A stretch of DNA of 64,000 bases from Owenia fusiformis (Eukaryota > Annelida > Polychaeta > Sabellida > Oweniidae), in the NCBI GenBank assembly GCA_903813345.2, contig CAIIXF020000012.1, positions 10,646,932 through 10,710,931 of the forward strand, written 5' to 3'. Position numbers and translations under genes: made by a program. Of the stretch, positions 32,748-45,200 are shown one piece after another. Under the pieces are notes generated by a model. The model was not told the origin of the DNA and did not search any database. It saw only the letters and a program-made list of their open reading frames with translations. Position 1 is the first letter of the stretch, and the number at the start of each line of letters is the position of its first letter.

Positions 32748-35700
32748 ATGGAGCGTTTCAGATCAATGCTATCCATATGCGCACTTTTGGCTTGTATATA
32801 TTTGGTGAAAGCAGGAGGGAAAAAAGAAACGTCAAAATCTGGACAGACCCCAACTTCGTGTAAGTAAATATGTCCTTTTGATGCTTACTTACTGTATACA
32901 GTACATCGAATTGTCAGATTTTTAAAATGGCGGACATTTTCTTGATAGGCCACTTTGATAATTTGCACCCAAGGTTGTTTCTATGTACGATTTGAATCTT
33001 TCCAAGATACAAATTATAGACAATTTTTTTAACAAATACATATATTGCAGCCATGTTGAAACCCTTTTTCAAATTTTGAGAAGGTACCAAGTCTATAAAG
33101 GCTAATTTGAACCAAAATCACGGTCAGACAAACAAATGATCTGGAATGACGGTTTCCGTATGCACTCAAACATTAATTCGGAACTGAACTCAGATCACGT
33201 AATTTGTCTTGTCTGTATCTGTCGATAGTTCCCAAATATTAATCAATTCAATTGTATTATACACCCACGGGGGTGTCAAAGCCCGCATACTTTTGGAATT
33301 TTGTAATGAAAAATGAAATAAAATTATTTTGAAATTGAATTGAAATTGAATTCGAAACGGCTAAATGTAGCTTGTCATTCTATAAACTCTCATTGTGCGT
33401 GAATTCATTTTAGCGTGCTCTGGCAAGAGCGAAAAATACTTAGCAGATTATTCACCGACGGATCCAGTAAACAAAACCCATTGTGACTATTACATATGCA
33501 ATAGAAAGAAAGGGAAATATGTAAAGGAGACATGTCCAGAGAATCAAGCAGTGAGTAAATTAGCATTAGAAAGAGCTGCAGCAACCAAAGCTCAAAGTGT
33601 ACAACCGTGTGTGAATCAACCGGGGGCCTGTTTGGCTGGTGAACCCAAAGGCACTACAGATGAAGGGATGGGTGGTAAGAAATACGTTACATTCTCATCC
33701 AGTAGTTCACTAGTATAACTGACTAGTCGATGATCCCATTGAATATCGTATGATCCCATATACTCCATCGAGGGAGCTTAGTGTTCATCTTCTGATTTTG
33801 GCATTAAATCATTTCTACTCTTGAAATGTTCAATATTCATATATGCTTTTTCATATGCGCACTTTTGACTTGGTGGAAGCAGGAGGGAAAAAAGAAACAT
33901 CAAAATCTGGGCAGACCCCAACGTCGTGTAAGTAAGCGTTCCGTATGGATGATAAAATATATGTGGTAATACTTCTGCCATGCGTTGTCAAATTCGTGTT
34001 CGACTGGATATGGCCGGATAATCGATAATCTCTTAATCGTATTTCGACGGACTAACGAACTGACGAACGAACTGGAATGACAATTTCTCGATGTCAAAAC
34101 ATGAACTTCGTTTGGTGGAACATTTCAACTAGCAAGCCAACAGCAATTGAAGTTTGAACTAATTCACAGTATAATCACATGACTTGTCTGAGTCCATCTG
34201 TACCTTTCAGATACTCTAGATATTTTATTTCTCAATTTCTGACAGATCTAGTCGTTTCATAAAATATTTGAGTTCGTGGTTTCATTTCAGCATGCACTGG
34301 CAAGCGAGAAAAATACTTAGCAGATTATTCACCGACGGATCCAGTAAACAAAACCCATTGTGACTATTACGTATGCAATAAAAAGAAAGGGAAATATGTA
34401 AAGGAGACATGTCCAGAGAATCAAGCAGTGAGTAAATTAGCATTAGAAAGAGCTGCAGCAACCAAAGCTCAAAGTGTACACCCGTGTGTGAATCAACCCG
34501 GGGCGTGTATGGCTGGTGAACCCAAAGGCACTATAGATGTAGATGAAGGGGATGGTGGTAAGGAATACGACACATTCTCACCCAGTAACACAAGCGTAAA
34601 TGACCGATCGGTGATCCCTCTTGACATGGTATGATTAGATCACATCCCGGGGATCACATGTACTCCATCGAAGGGGAGTTCAGTGTAAATGTTTTATCCG
34701 ACTTTTTTTGTAAAACATATGTATTTTTAAGTGATTAATATTCACATATGCATGCTTTCCATGTGCGCACTTTTGACTTGGTGGAAGCAGGAGGGAAAAA
34801 AGAAACGTCAAAATCTGGGCAGACTCCAACGTCGTGTAAGTAAATGTAAATAGTATGGATGCTAAAAATATGTGTGGAGATACATTTGGTATGCGTTGTT
34901 AAAATCGTGTTAGACTTTTCAATGTCCAAACATAAACTTCGTTTGGTGGAACAACTAGAAAGCCAATGGCAATTGAACTCTGAGCTAATTCACATTATGA
35001 TCACATAATTTGACTGTCTGCATCAATCTGTACTTTTCAGATGTTCTAGAACTGTAGATGGTTTATTTCATTTATGTATCTATTCATTTTCATTTTTTTG
35101 GCCATTCCAAAAATATCTGATTTCATGGATTCATTTCAGCATGCACTGGCAAGCGGGAAAAATACTTAGCAGATTATTCACCGACGGATCCAATAAACAA
35201 AACCCATTGTGACTATTACGTATGCAATAGAAAGAAAGGGAAATATGTGAAGGAGACATGTCCAGAGAATCAAGCAGTGAGTAAATTAGCATTAGAAAGA
35301 GCTGCAGCAACCAAAGCTCAAAGTGTACACCCGTGTGTTGATCAACCGGGGGCGTGTTTGCCTAATGAGCCCCGGGGCAGGATGGGAATCATTCTGCCTA
35401 TAGATGAGGGGGAGGGAGGTAAGATAATAGGCTAAAGCTACACATTTTTAGGAGAATGTGTACTATCCCCTGGGAATACCGTTCCCGCTTGTTTCAAGGG
35501 ACCAAATTACAAATATTCCATCTATATTTTGTTGTGACGTTCTTTAGTGTAAATTTTTCTTGAGAAATGTAGTCCCTTCATAGTTCAAATTTTTCACCGT
35601 TTTCATATTTCAAAAGGAGCCTATGTGAAGTGACTTAGCCAAGACAACACATAATATTGATAAAAAATCTAAAAATAATATACACGAAATAACGACACTA

Positions 35701-37200
35701 TCCGGAAGACAGATTTCTATAATGTGTTTGATTATATAACATATTAAATATACCATCTCGGCCACACGCTCATGCATGACACAAAGAATCATCAAGGTGC
35801 AACAAAAAAGAAAGACCAAACATCTTTCCACATACAGATGAGATCTATATGATGAGACACTGAGTAGGCCTTTTTTCATGCAGCGCATTTGACCTGTTGA
35901 CTCTCCATGTTGTTTCTTGTTAATTCTGTATTTCAGAATCCGATTCGCTAAAATCTATCACATCGCCTGAATGTGACGCTGACATTTTATGGGTGATGTC
36001 AGACGCCTGCCCGTTAGAAATCACCGTAAAACAAGACGCTATCAACCTAGTTCGAGACATCACGCAAAATATAGATTTCACCTCAGCTCAGAGTAACATT
36101 GACCCCTTCTTGGGATGCTACTTATCATTAGATGATACAATCACAGCTCTAAAGGAAAGATTCGACACGGGAAACCAATATGGAGGTTTTCAGTCTCCGT
36201 ATTCCTACTACGATCAAAAAGAGCCCTTTCCGGATGTTTTGGTTGTGGTCACCGATGACGTAGAATTTCGAGGTTCGGCGGATCTCACAGGAAGAGGGGT
36301 GATAGCATACGCTATAGGCTTCCCCCAAGGATTGTATAATACAGAGGATAATAACCAGCTGTTGGAATGGGCAAGCAAGGCTGGGACAAATAATATATTC
36401 CCCGTTGACAACTTCCAGCAATTAGATGATATAATCTGGGGGCTCGGCTTTATGGCTTTGCAGTATGTACGATTATTGCCAAAACCTCAGTCATATTTGC
36501 TTTACGGCGACCGTATGTAAACCGTGGATACCTAAAATTACTAAATGCCTATACGGCAACCATAACTCGGAAATTATAACTCGAATTATAACCTTTTTAA
36601 TTCAACGATTATGTAGCCAAACCAAACGTAGAACGGTTCACGTTAGCGTTACGTTGGTCGTACGGTTGTCTTGCGGCTACCCTAGGGTGTTATACAGGTA
36701 CATGAACATGATGAAGGTTACAATTGAGCTTGGCGAACCGCATTTTAGATTCGCCACAGGCCATTGGCATGTGTCCAAAACAACTGCGTTCGCCGTAGGA
36801 ACGCCCTACGGTAGTTGCCTTGTCTCATCAAATTCAAAATACGCTGTATGGCTTCCGTAGCGAATCTGAATGTTAAAGTATTGGACAGCAGCATTTCCTA
36901 GACAACCCTAGAATTGCTATTGGCCGTGCGGTCGTCCTGCCGGAGCACATGTGACTGAGGCTGAACTGGTCCTGTGAATTATCTTATTAAAATCAAGATT
37001 CCATCACAAGGTACCCATGGGTAATATCAACGACCGATCGTGAGCTCGCGGTATCAAGAATAACCATATTATGAACAACTTCCTATGACGAAAATATTAT
37101 AGAAGGTTCCGTATTGTGACGCCTCTCTGAAATGATCAGGGTGTGAATACAAATCGTGGTACATGTTTATACTTTTTTTCATTCCAGATCTCTGCCCTGA
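32748..37200 (+). CDS. Secreted protein with three chitin-binding-like modules plus VWA, gene 2 (six exons)
   Basis: Exons are 32748-32859 (signal peptide), module exons 33414-33674, 34291-34557 and 35140-35418, VWA 35937-36462, and 37188-37200 (last codons, TGA). All junctions before the last are phase 1, so each module exon is symmetric and can be included or skipped without a frameshift. With all included: 1458 nt, 485 aa. The three modules are nearly identical (YLADYSPTDP, THCDYY, YVKETCPENQAVSKLALERA). The VWA again lacks the MIDAS DxSxS (VMSDACP) but keeps VVVTDD. This is a tandem paralogue of the 28.6 kb gene, with homologous sequence just upstream of both ATGs and identical exon 1 length. 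An alternative is that skipped or separate transcripts use single modules. Confidence 0.75.
33843..33927 (+). pseudogene. Decayed copy of exon 1 between modules a and b
   Basis: Matches the end of exon 1 (gcaggagggaaaaaagaaac...tcgtgtaagt, donor kept). It has a 10-bp deletion in the hydrophobic core plus one inserted base, so the signal peptide is destroyed while the tail returns to frame. It lacks the gene's own ATG context. Left over from duplication of the exon 1-exon 2 module. Confidence 0.75.
34752..34835 (+). pseudogene. Decayed copy of exon 1 between modules b and c
   Basis: Shares the same 10-bp deletion with the copy at 33843-33927 but not the inserted base, so its tail is out of frame. 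The shared deletion shows that the two copies descend from one already-broken duplicate. Confidence 0.75.
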
Positions 37201-37344
37201 TGACCAACGAACAGAATATTTCACAAGTCCCGTGTTTGAGCATACATAGTATGATATAAAGAATGACAATGTACAGTACATGGTGTAACTTGTAATTTTA
37301 TGGATGAAATTATTGTGTAACACGACTGGACTAGAATTTCTTTA

Positions 37345-37350
37345 AATAAA
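37345..37350 (+). terminator. AATAAA polyadenylation signal, VWA gene 2
   Basis: Canonical hexamer 145 bp after the TGA, the same distance as in gene 1. Confidence 0.5.
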
Positions 37351-37517
37351 CACGACACTTAATTTCATTTTATATGTTACACTGTTATCAAATAGACTGA
37401 ATGACTGTTAATGAATATAGTACATGTATTCAACATAAGACTATGGAAGTTTGGAGACTTGAGACGAGATTAACATATAAAGTGGCCAGTATAACGTTTT
37501 ACCATCTCATTACCCTA

Positions 37518-38314
37518 CTATCACACCAAACTAGTTCTCGCTACGTTCTCAAAAACGGGCTTCAACTGTGTACGAGCGGACTGAACCTACTAAGAACCGT
37601 TTGGGATCTATTTACAAACTTCATCGAACGTACTCGAACGGGTAGGTCCTCTAGAACTTAGACAATGCTCAAAATGTTCTCGTGGTCGTCACGTTGTACA
37701 ATTAGAACAGTGACAACGTACTAACGACGAGCTGGACGTACTACGAACGGAACCGTCGTACTTCAATCCTACTAGGGACGTTTTAACAACGAGTTGAACT
37801 GTCTGAGAACGTGTTGAGAACGAGGTAGAACTAATTGCAAACGGGTTTAAACTGATTAAGAACGTATTTGACACTGCTTATGAACGAGTTAACAAAAATA
37901 TAGCTATCACACCAAACAAGTTGCCATTGCATTCTTCAAAACTGGTTTTAAACTGTGTGCGAACGGAATGAACGTAGCTGCAACTTTCTAAGGTCTATTT
38001 ACGAACTTTATGAACGTTCTCAGACGGGAATAAGATTTTGGAATTTTGAATCGATCCAAAATTCGATGGCGACCATACCGTTCTGTAATCAGGTCATGTT
38101 GACCTTCTAGACTAAGGGACGCGTTCAAGGACATTGCACACCGACGTGGTGCGACCTGAACCAACTGCGAACGAGATGGACGTATTGAAGACTGTTTAAG
38201 AACGAAGAAGCTAATTATTTCAGACATATTTCCCGACCACAGCCAGATTGAGCCCGTTTTACGACGTTTTCGTATGACTGGCAAGAACGGGTAAGAACTA
38301 GTTTGGTGTGATAG
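37518..38314. mobile_element. TIR element with CTATCACACCAAAC termini
   Basis: ctatcacaccaaactagttc at 37518 is mirrored by gaactagtttggtgtgatag ending 38314. A further ctatcacaccaaac copy at about 37905 begins an internal partial duplication. The interior is rich in gaacg words in both orientations and has no credible transposase; non-autonomous, about 800 bp. Confidence 0.75.
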
Positions 38315-39181
38315 GGGGGTTAACGACCAGGATCCAGGCTAAGTGCAGCATGCCACTGTAGTAATTTTCATAGGCAAAGGTCGATAGAAAAAGGGGGCTT
38401 ATGGTTGCCAAACTTATGGAGGGGAGTGTATGTGTGAGGAGGCAAAACTGCAATGAACGTCTGGATTTTTCAGATGACCTTGACCTATAAATGTGATGTG
38501 ACATTTACATATCACAGTAAGATAAACTTATGAAGACTTTATATCAGTTGGCCAATACTGTATTGTATCTTTAATATGAATAGGTTATACAGTATAAGTG
38601 ATAAGTGTTTACCTTAATAACCACTGGTAAAATAATCCTCCTTTAAAAGCAATACAGGAATAAATATGAAATAAATATAAAATTCCATTGCACTATATGT
38701 ACAAAGCTTGTTAAAGTAACATTGATTAATGTTCTTTTTTAAATTATGTACAGTTCCCTTTGAGAGAAATGTTTTTATTTCATTTGCGTTCCTATTTCTT
38801 TTTATATTATCATATCGTCCCAATGCACAATGTATGTTTAGTGAATACAACACCTAATATTACAGTCTTTAGTGTTCATAAGAGGTGCTTCTAGATCTCT
38901 ATACATGTACCACTGAGGCTTCACTTACATGTATGTTCCCAATTCTTCATGTATTTCTTAACTATGCCAATATATGTTAAGTGAATGATAGCCACCTTGT
39001 ATATATACAGTTCACTAGAATTAGAAAGATGTTTCCTATTCAAAGGAAAATGGCATTTGCATTCCCAAACCAACATGTATTGGCGTAATATGCTAGATCC
39101 CCTTTGTTCGTGTTCTGTGGTCCTATTCAAAAAACGTGGCGTTTATGTTTCCAAATCAACTTATAACTGTAATGTACCAAA
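38315..39181 (-). other. Probable 3' UTR and flank of the MEAK7-like gene
   Basis: No coding exon. The minus strand has AATAAA-type sequences at about 38771-38776 and near 38660-38680 that could end the MEAK7 transcript. A solo MITE end is at about 38410-38430. Confidence 0.35.
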
Positions 39182-39205
39182 TCACCTTTGTGCATGTTCT
39201 GTGCT
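39036..39205. repeat. 85-bp tandem duplication over the end of MEAK7 exon 10
   Basis: cctattcaaa...ggc.ttt..tt.ccaaa.caac...cctttgt.c.tgttctgtg occurs at 39036-39120 and 39121-39205. The second copy includes the MEAK7 stop codon region; the first lies in the presumed 3' UTR. Confidence 0.6.
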
Positions 39206-42200
39206 TACTCCACCTAATTCTAATAGCTGTTTATCAGGGTTGTCTCTCCAGTCTTCAAGCTTCAACTGAAATTAAACATACACATGTCTGTCAGTGTTTT
39301 TGTAACCATATATCAGAATATAGAATATCTAAGTAACCCTTCAACCAGAGAGAAATGAAGGTAATGGAGCTACACAGAATTATGTTGTTGTAAACTTATA
39401 AAATAATTGCTAATAAGTTTTTATGTCATGGGTTTAAGTGTGTGAACATTATAACAAGTGTATTCCAATAGTTGTTTCTAAGTGCTATATGCCTGGGCTA
39501 TATGTTTAGCTTTCTTTGACCATGTTTCAATGGTAACTTATAACCAACAAATCATTGAAGTGTCTACAGTGCTGGCCTATCTTTAAACATGTTTCAATGG
39601 TTACTATTACAAACAACACATTAATAGATGCAAAATGTCACCACCTGCCATATGTTACAGATGCAGATCGCCAAACACCAACCGCCATCCACAGAAAAAT
39701 TGGAGTCTATAACAACATGTCACCACTTCTTGTGGTGACATAATAAACTATCAAAGCATGTGGACTGCTCACTTTTCCTTGAGCATGTTTCAATGGTTAC
39801 TATTACAATAAATTATTAAAGCATGTGCTTTGCTCACCTTTCTTTGAGCATGTTTCTGTGCCTCCTTTCTTTCCCATTGTTTCTGTTTCTCCTGATCTCC
39901 TCTTACATCATTACCTCCGCAGCCCCACACCTGGAAGACATTATAATGGCAATATCAAACAGTGTGTAATTATATCTCATATGTTAAATGCAAAGGTCTA
40001 CACATAAGAACTGATTTTGTTAAGTGGGTGGTGATACAGAACTATAAAACAAACAGCTTTGGTGGGTGAAAAGCGTTATTTAACAATAAGGGATTCCAAG
40101 CGATTGCTCCATGGCCGAACTGATAGTCTATGGCTAAAAATGTATTATCTGAATAAATTACCTCAATACTGTAGTTTGTATTGCATACCATAATGTGTGA
40201 CTGTAGTAAAGTCTATATCTATGACTAGTATATCTTACCTCAATACAGTATAGTTTATATTGCACACCATAATAGGTGACTGTAGTAAAGTCTGTATCTA
40301 TGACTAGTATATCTTACCTCAATACTGTATAGTTTATATTGCACACCATAATAGGTGACTGTAGTAAAGTCTGTATCTATGACTAGTATATCTTACCTCA
40401 ATACTGTACAGTTTATATTGCACACCATAATAGGTGACTGTAGTAAAGTCTGTATCTATGACTAGTATATCTTACCTCAATATTGTATAGTTTATATTGC
40501 ACACCATAATAGGTGACTGTAGTAAAGTCTGTATCTATGACTAGTATATCTTACCTCAATACTATATAGTTTATATTGCACACCATAATAGGTGACTGTA
40601 GTAAAGTCTTTATCTATGACTAGTATATCTTACCCCAATATTGTATAGTTTATATTGCACACCATAATAGGTGACTATAGTAAAGTCTGTATCTATAACT
40701 AGTATATCTTACCTCAATACTGTACAGTTTATATTGCACACCATAACAGGTGACTGTAGTAAAGTCTGTATCTATGACTAGTATATCTTACCTCAATACT
40801 GTACAGTTTATATTGCACACCATAATAGGTGACTGTAGTAAAGTCTGTATTTATGACTAGTATATCTTACCTCAATACTGTACAGTTTATATTGCACACC
40901 ATAATAGGTGACTGTAGTAAAGTCTGTATCTATGACTAGTATATCTTACCTCAATATTGTATAGTTTATATTGCACACCATAATAGGTGACTGTAGTAAA
41001 GTCTGTATCTATGACTAGAACGAGAGATTTAGAGTCACAACCCACTTGGATGCATCTTGGTAAGTTACGATTATTTTGGTTATAGTACATCAGACCTGCA
41101 CCAGCTGAAAATATCAAGAAACATTAATTTCTTATAGACTTACACAGCCAATATAATTCTGCGCCGTTTCGGCATCGAAAAGATTCGGCGCTGTTCCGGA
41201 ACCATTTCAGCACCGTTCCGGCACCAAAACCTTTCGATACCAAAATTTGCCACCGGACTAGTCAGTCCATTTGGTGCCGAAACGGCACTGAAATTTGGCA
41301 CCGAAAAGGCGTCGAAAATCAGATGTATTTTGGGGGTGTATTAGGATATGGGTACAAATCCAGACCCCATTATGCTGTTAAATTGCTTGAAGGTTGAAAA
41401 CATCTTTGAAATCATAGTTTAAAATATACAGCTTCACTTTCAGGATGATTGACTAACTCATTTGGAAGATTTGGAAGATGAACTAACTTATGATGATTTT
41501 ACTTGTGGACACAAAACTACCAAATAATATTTATAAAACAAAAACTGATACCTTTCATGAATCTAAACTGTGGCTGCAGCTGAATCAATGTGGAAGTCTC
41601 CTTACCCCATCTGTTACTCCCTTCCCTGGAACAATACAAGTATTAACCTACAGGCCAACATATCATACTTCATGAAATATACATGTAATCAATGTGGAAG
41701 TCTCCTGACCCCATCTGCTACTCCCTTCCCTGGAACAATACAAGTATGAACCTACAGGCCAACATATCATACCTCATGAAATATACATGTAAACAATGTG
41801 GAAGTCTCCTTACCCCATCTGAGAAAAATTTGTTCAATTTAACATATGTATAAAATATATGTAACTGTGACATTATATTCTTGCTTAAAGGCCCACTCTG
41901 CATATTTTCAATGTTTTGGGGCAAAATAAAGGCTTTAATTTGAATTCTATAGAATGTCCAATGTACTGATAAGAACCTTATTTTTCATTTGACACCAATA
42001 GCTCAAACAGACCACATCAAAGCTTTCAATAATTAATCAAAAAATATTTTCAAATAACTTCAAATGCTTTTTTCTGTGTGAAATATTTTTTATTGGTTCA
42101 ATATTAAACAAAATCAAACTTTGTTTCATATTTGGGCGAGTGCGAGTAATATGTTTCAATGATATTTTTTTCTTTTTTCTTCTAAATTAAGTATACTGGG

Positions 42201-45200
42201 CCTTTAACCTCTTGAATCCCAGGCTCTAAAATTGGCATGAAACCAGAGAATTTTTCATTTTTTGCCACCTTTTGACATTTTATTACATACCTATACAACT
42301 TAAGATGCTCAGCTTAGTAAAATTGGACGACAGAGATCATTTCTACACGTTTTAAAACATTTTTTGTGTAAATTGGATGAAAATTGTTCAAATGAGAGCA
42401 ATTTTTGTGAAAAATTTTGTGACGGATTTTCTCGTCCCTCTGGGCACCAGTCTTATTTCATTTGGGACGGATATATCCGTCACTCTGGGTATTCAAGAGG
42501 TTAAAGAGAGAATCAGAGATAGCGAGCAGGCTAAACAAAAAATTGTTTCAATTTTAGAATATTTTTGGCTCATGTCATTCCTTGTCATATCTATTTTCTA
42601 AAAATCACAAAAGTGCATACTTTATTCAAGGAAAACTAAAGATTTTTACAATAATGTATTATTTTTCTATAAGAATGGTTACCATTCTTATTATTTGGGA
42701 GAATTTAAACATTTTTCACCCATTTTTGCACTTTGAATCATTAATAACTTCACCAATTTATAACATATTGTGAATCTTTTTGGAGATATTGTATTTGATA
42801 TTGTAAGGAATAGATTGGTAGGTCAATTATGCACGTTGCTTGTAATTTTGTCACCCCCTATAGATCTGATTCTGCCTTTAATATAACATTACCACTTTCT
42901 GCTGTTGCCTAGCAAATTAATAAGAATCAAAATCCTTGATCTCATCCTGTTTGAATGTGTATTTTGGATGTATAAAACTAACCCTTAAATCAAGTAAGAA
43001 TAAACTTTTTCATTAACAAACTATTTCAATGTTGAAAGAGTATGGAGATAATGATATGCTTGGGATAATTTAACGTCGAAAACTTTACAGCAATTTTTTG
43101 GCTAATCTTAATGTCAATTAATATGATATATACCAAAGAATTCTATCCATATGGTAAACAAAGCCAATTTGTTTAAATTCAAGGTAAAGTCTATATTGTT
43201 TAAAAGATTTGATGCACTAGTAGAATTTGAAAACATTTAAATCTAACTCCAACAATGTGTTAAGTTATTCAAATTCCAAATTCAAATTCACATTGAAGAA
43301 ATCCCAAGACAAGAAGGACATATATGACAACATGGAAATCCACATAAAAGGATTGCAGACACTTTGTAGATTGTGTTGAAGAAAAAATTGAAAAATCAAA
43401 ACAAATATAAACCTGTAGCATTTGTTACTTTTATATAAGAAGATATATTTCCCTTTTTTAGGAATAGAGTATTATATATACATAATTTTGTTGATCCATA
43501 AGTAAGTAGGTTGCCTTTTTGGGGTCACCCTGTACATTTCTTTTCACTTTCCACACTAATCAAAGCCATTCCATGTGAAAATAAATATACAAATGATTCA
43601 AATATTTCACAAACAACAAGAAACAAAAATCTTAATTGACATTGATTGACTCATATAAGCACTAGTGCCAAAGGGAAAGGACCAAAAGTTGTAATGGAAC
43701 TTAGCAAGAAAAGGCAAACTCTAAGTGCATACCAGTCAAGAAAAACAAGAAAAATCTGATTCAAAGACTTTTTGTTATATAGTTATTAGTGAAACTCCAG
43801 TCTCAAATTTGAGTTTTGTATCCTATAGTCATAGTCACAATTTAATAATTTTCAAATACATGTTCAGCTTAAATATTGTAGCTTATGTGTTTAAAACCAA
43901 TTTTGCAAATAAATCTCGGGTGAGACACAGTCTCGCTTTTCATTCCACCACATGTCCATATTTGGATATGTTTTCACTGTATGGTCTTCGTGTAATTTCT
44001 TGCACAATGAGCACATGTAACTTCTCCTAAGTTCATAAGTATGGAGAAAATCATAGTCTTTCTTCCACATGAAATATTCATTATACAGTGTATCATTTCC
44101 ATCCAATAGGTTTAAATAATTAACGAAAGTGTCCAAAGATGTGAAATCAAGTATGTTAATGAACGATTTCTTTGGTAATATCTTAGTGTAGTTGGCACCA
44201 CCTAGCACAATCGGGATTATGTCTAACTTGAGGACCTTCCATAATTTCTCCGTCACATACTCCACACATAAACTATTTTCGAAGGAGAGATAAAATTTAT
44301 AGCGAGACTCCAACATTCTGGAACAGTTTGCTTCTGATTTCCGCGGACATTTTAAACTACCACATGCTCCGAAAATATCAACAGGGATATGTTTCTGTAG
44401 CTCTCTAACGATGACTTCCCGTTTACTTTGTGTTTTACAATCTGAGACGAACCATGCTATAAGTTTATCCTTTCCCCTAGCAAAATTCTTTGTGAGGTTA
44501 AAATCCATTTTCTTCTTTGCAAGTTGCCCGTATGGGTTAAGAATATCGGAATCGGATCTGTATGTTATTGTCCAGTTGAAGACATCGTTGAACTGCTTCG
44601 TATTTTTGGGGTTCATAATAGTAGGTGGCTCCTCTGTGTACATAACCCATCTTTGATGAGGAGGGTGATATTTCGGTAGATCCCCATGAGGATAGTGCAA
44701 TAAATGTGACTTTTGACCAATCAGTTTGCTCTTTTCATATTCAAACTCATACGGATGAATAAGAAGCGCATCCGCTTTATCAAACAGTGATTTGTTAGTA
44801 GTTGCGAAACAAGTTTTTGAACACCCCTTAAATGGTCTGTCTCCGGTGCTCTGATAGAAATCAGATACACTGAAAAATGAGGTCCAGTATAGTATAACTT
44901 TGGGATTTTCTGTTGTATCTTTATTTTGGGAATGTTTTGACTCAACCAGTTGTTCATCGTTTGTGACTTTATTGAAGATTGTCTTCACAACATTTGACCT
45001 TGCATTTGAAGCGACCTTGACCTCAGATAACTTGACCACTCTAGATCCAACTGGAGATTTTCCACGTGGATACTGTGATTTCACATGGTGTAGAATCGGC
45101 GCTGATTTTTGCTGTCCAGTAGTAATAACATCCACTTTGTTTCTTCTGGTTGGTTCGTAACTATGGAGATAGACCATCCAATATATATAAAATGTTACTA

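Noticed and set aside
36465-36860. 131-codon forward frame after the VWA exon of gene 2
   Set aside because: It starts beyond the exon 3 donor; the phase-matched exon at 37188 supplies the terminus seen in the paralogue.
40156-41020. Possible CRISPR array
   Set aside because: Contiguous 79-bp tandem units without variable spacers, in a eukaryotic intron, derived from an exon.
43725-44030. Forward frames antisense to the GT10 gene
   Set aside because: Shadows of the minus-strand coding frame or of its 3' flank.
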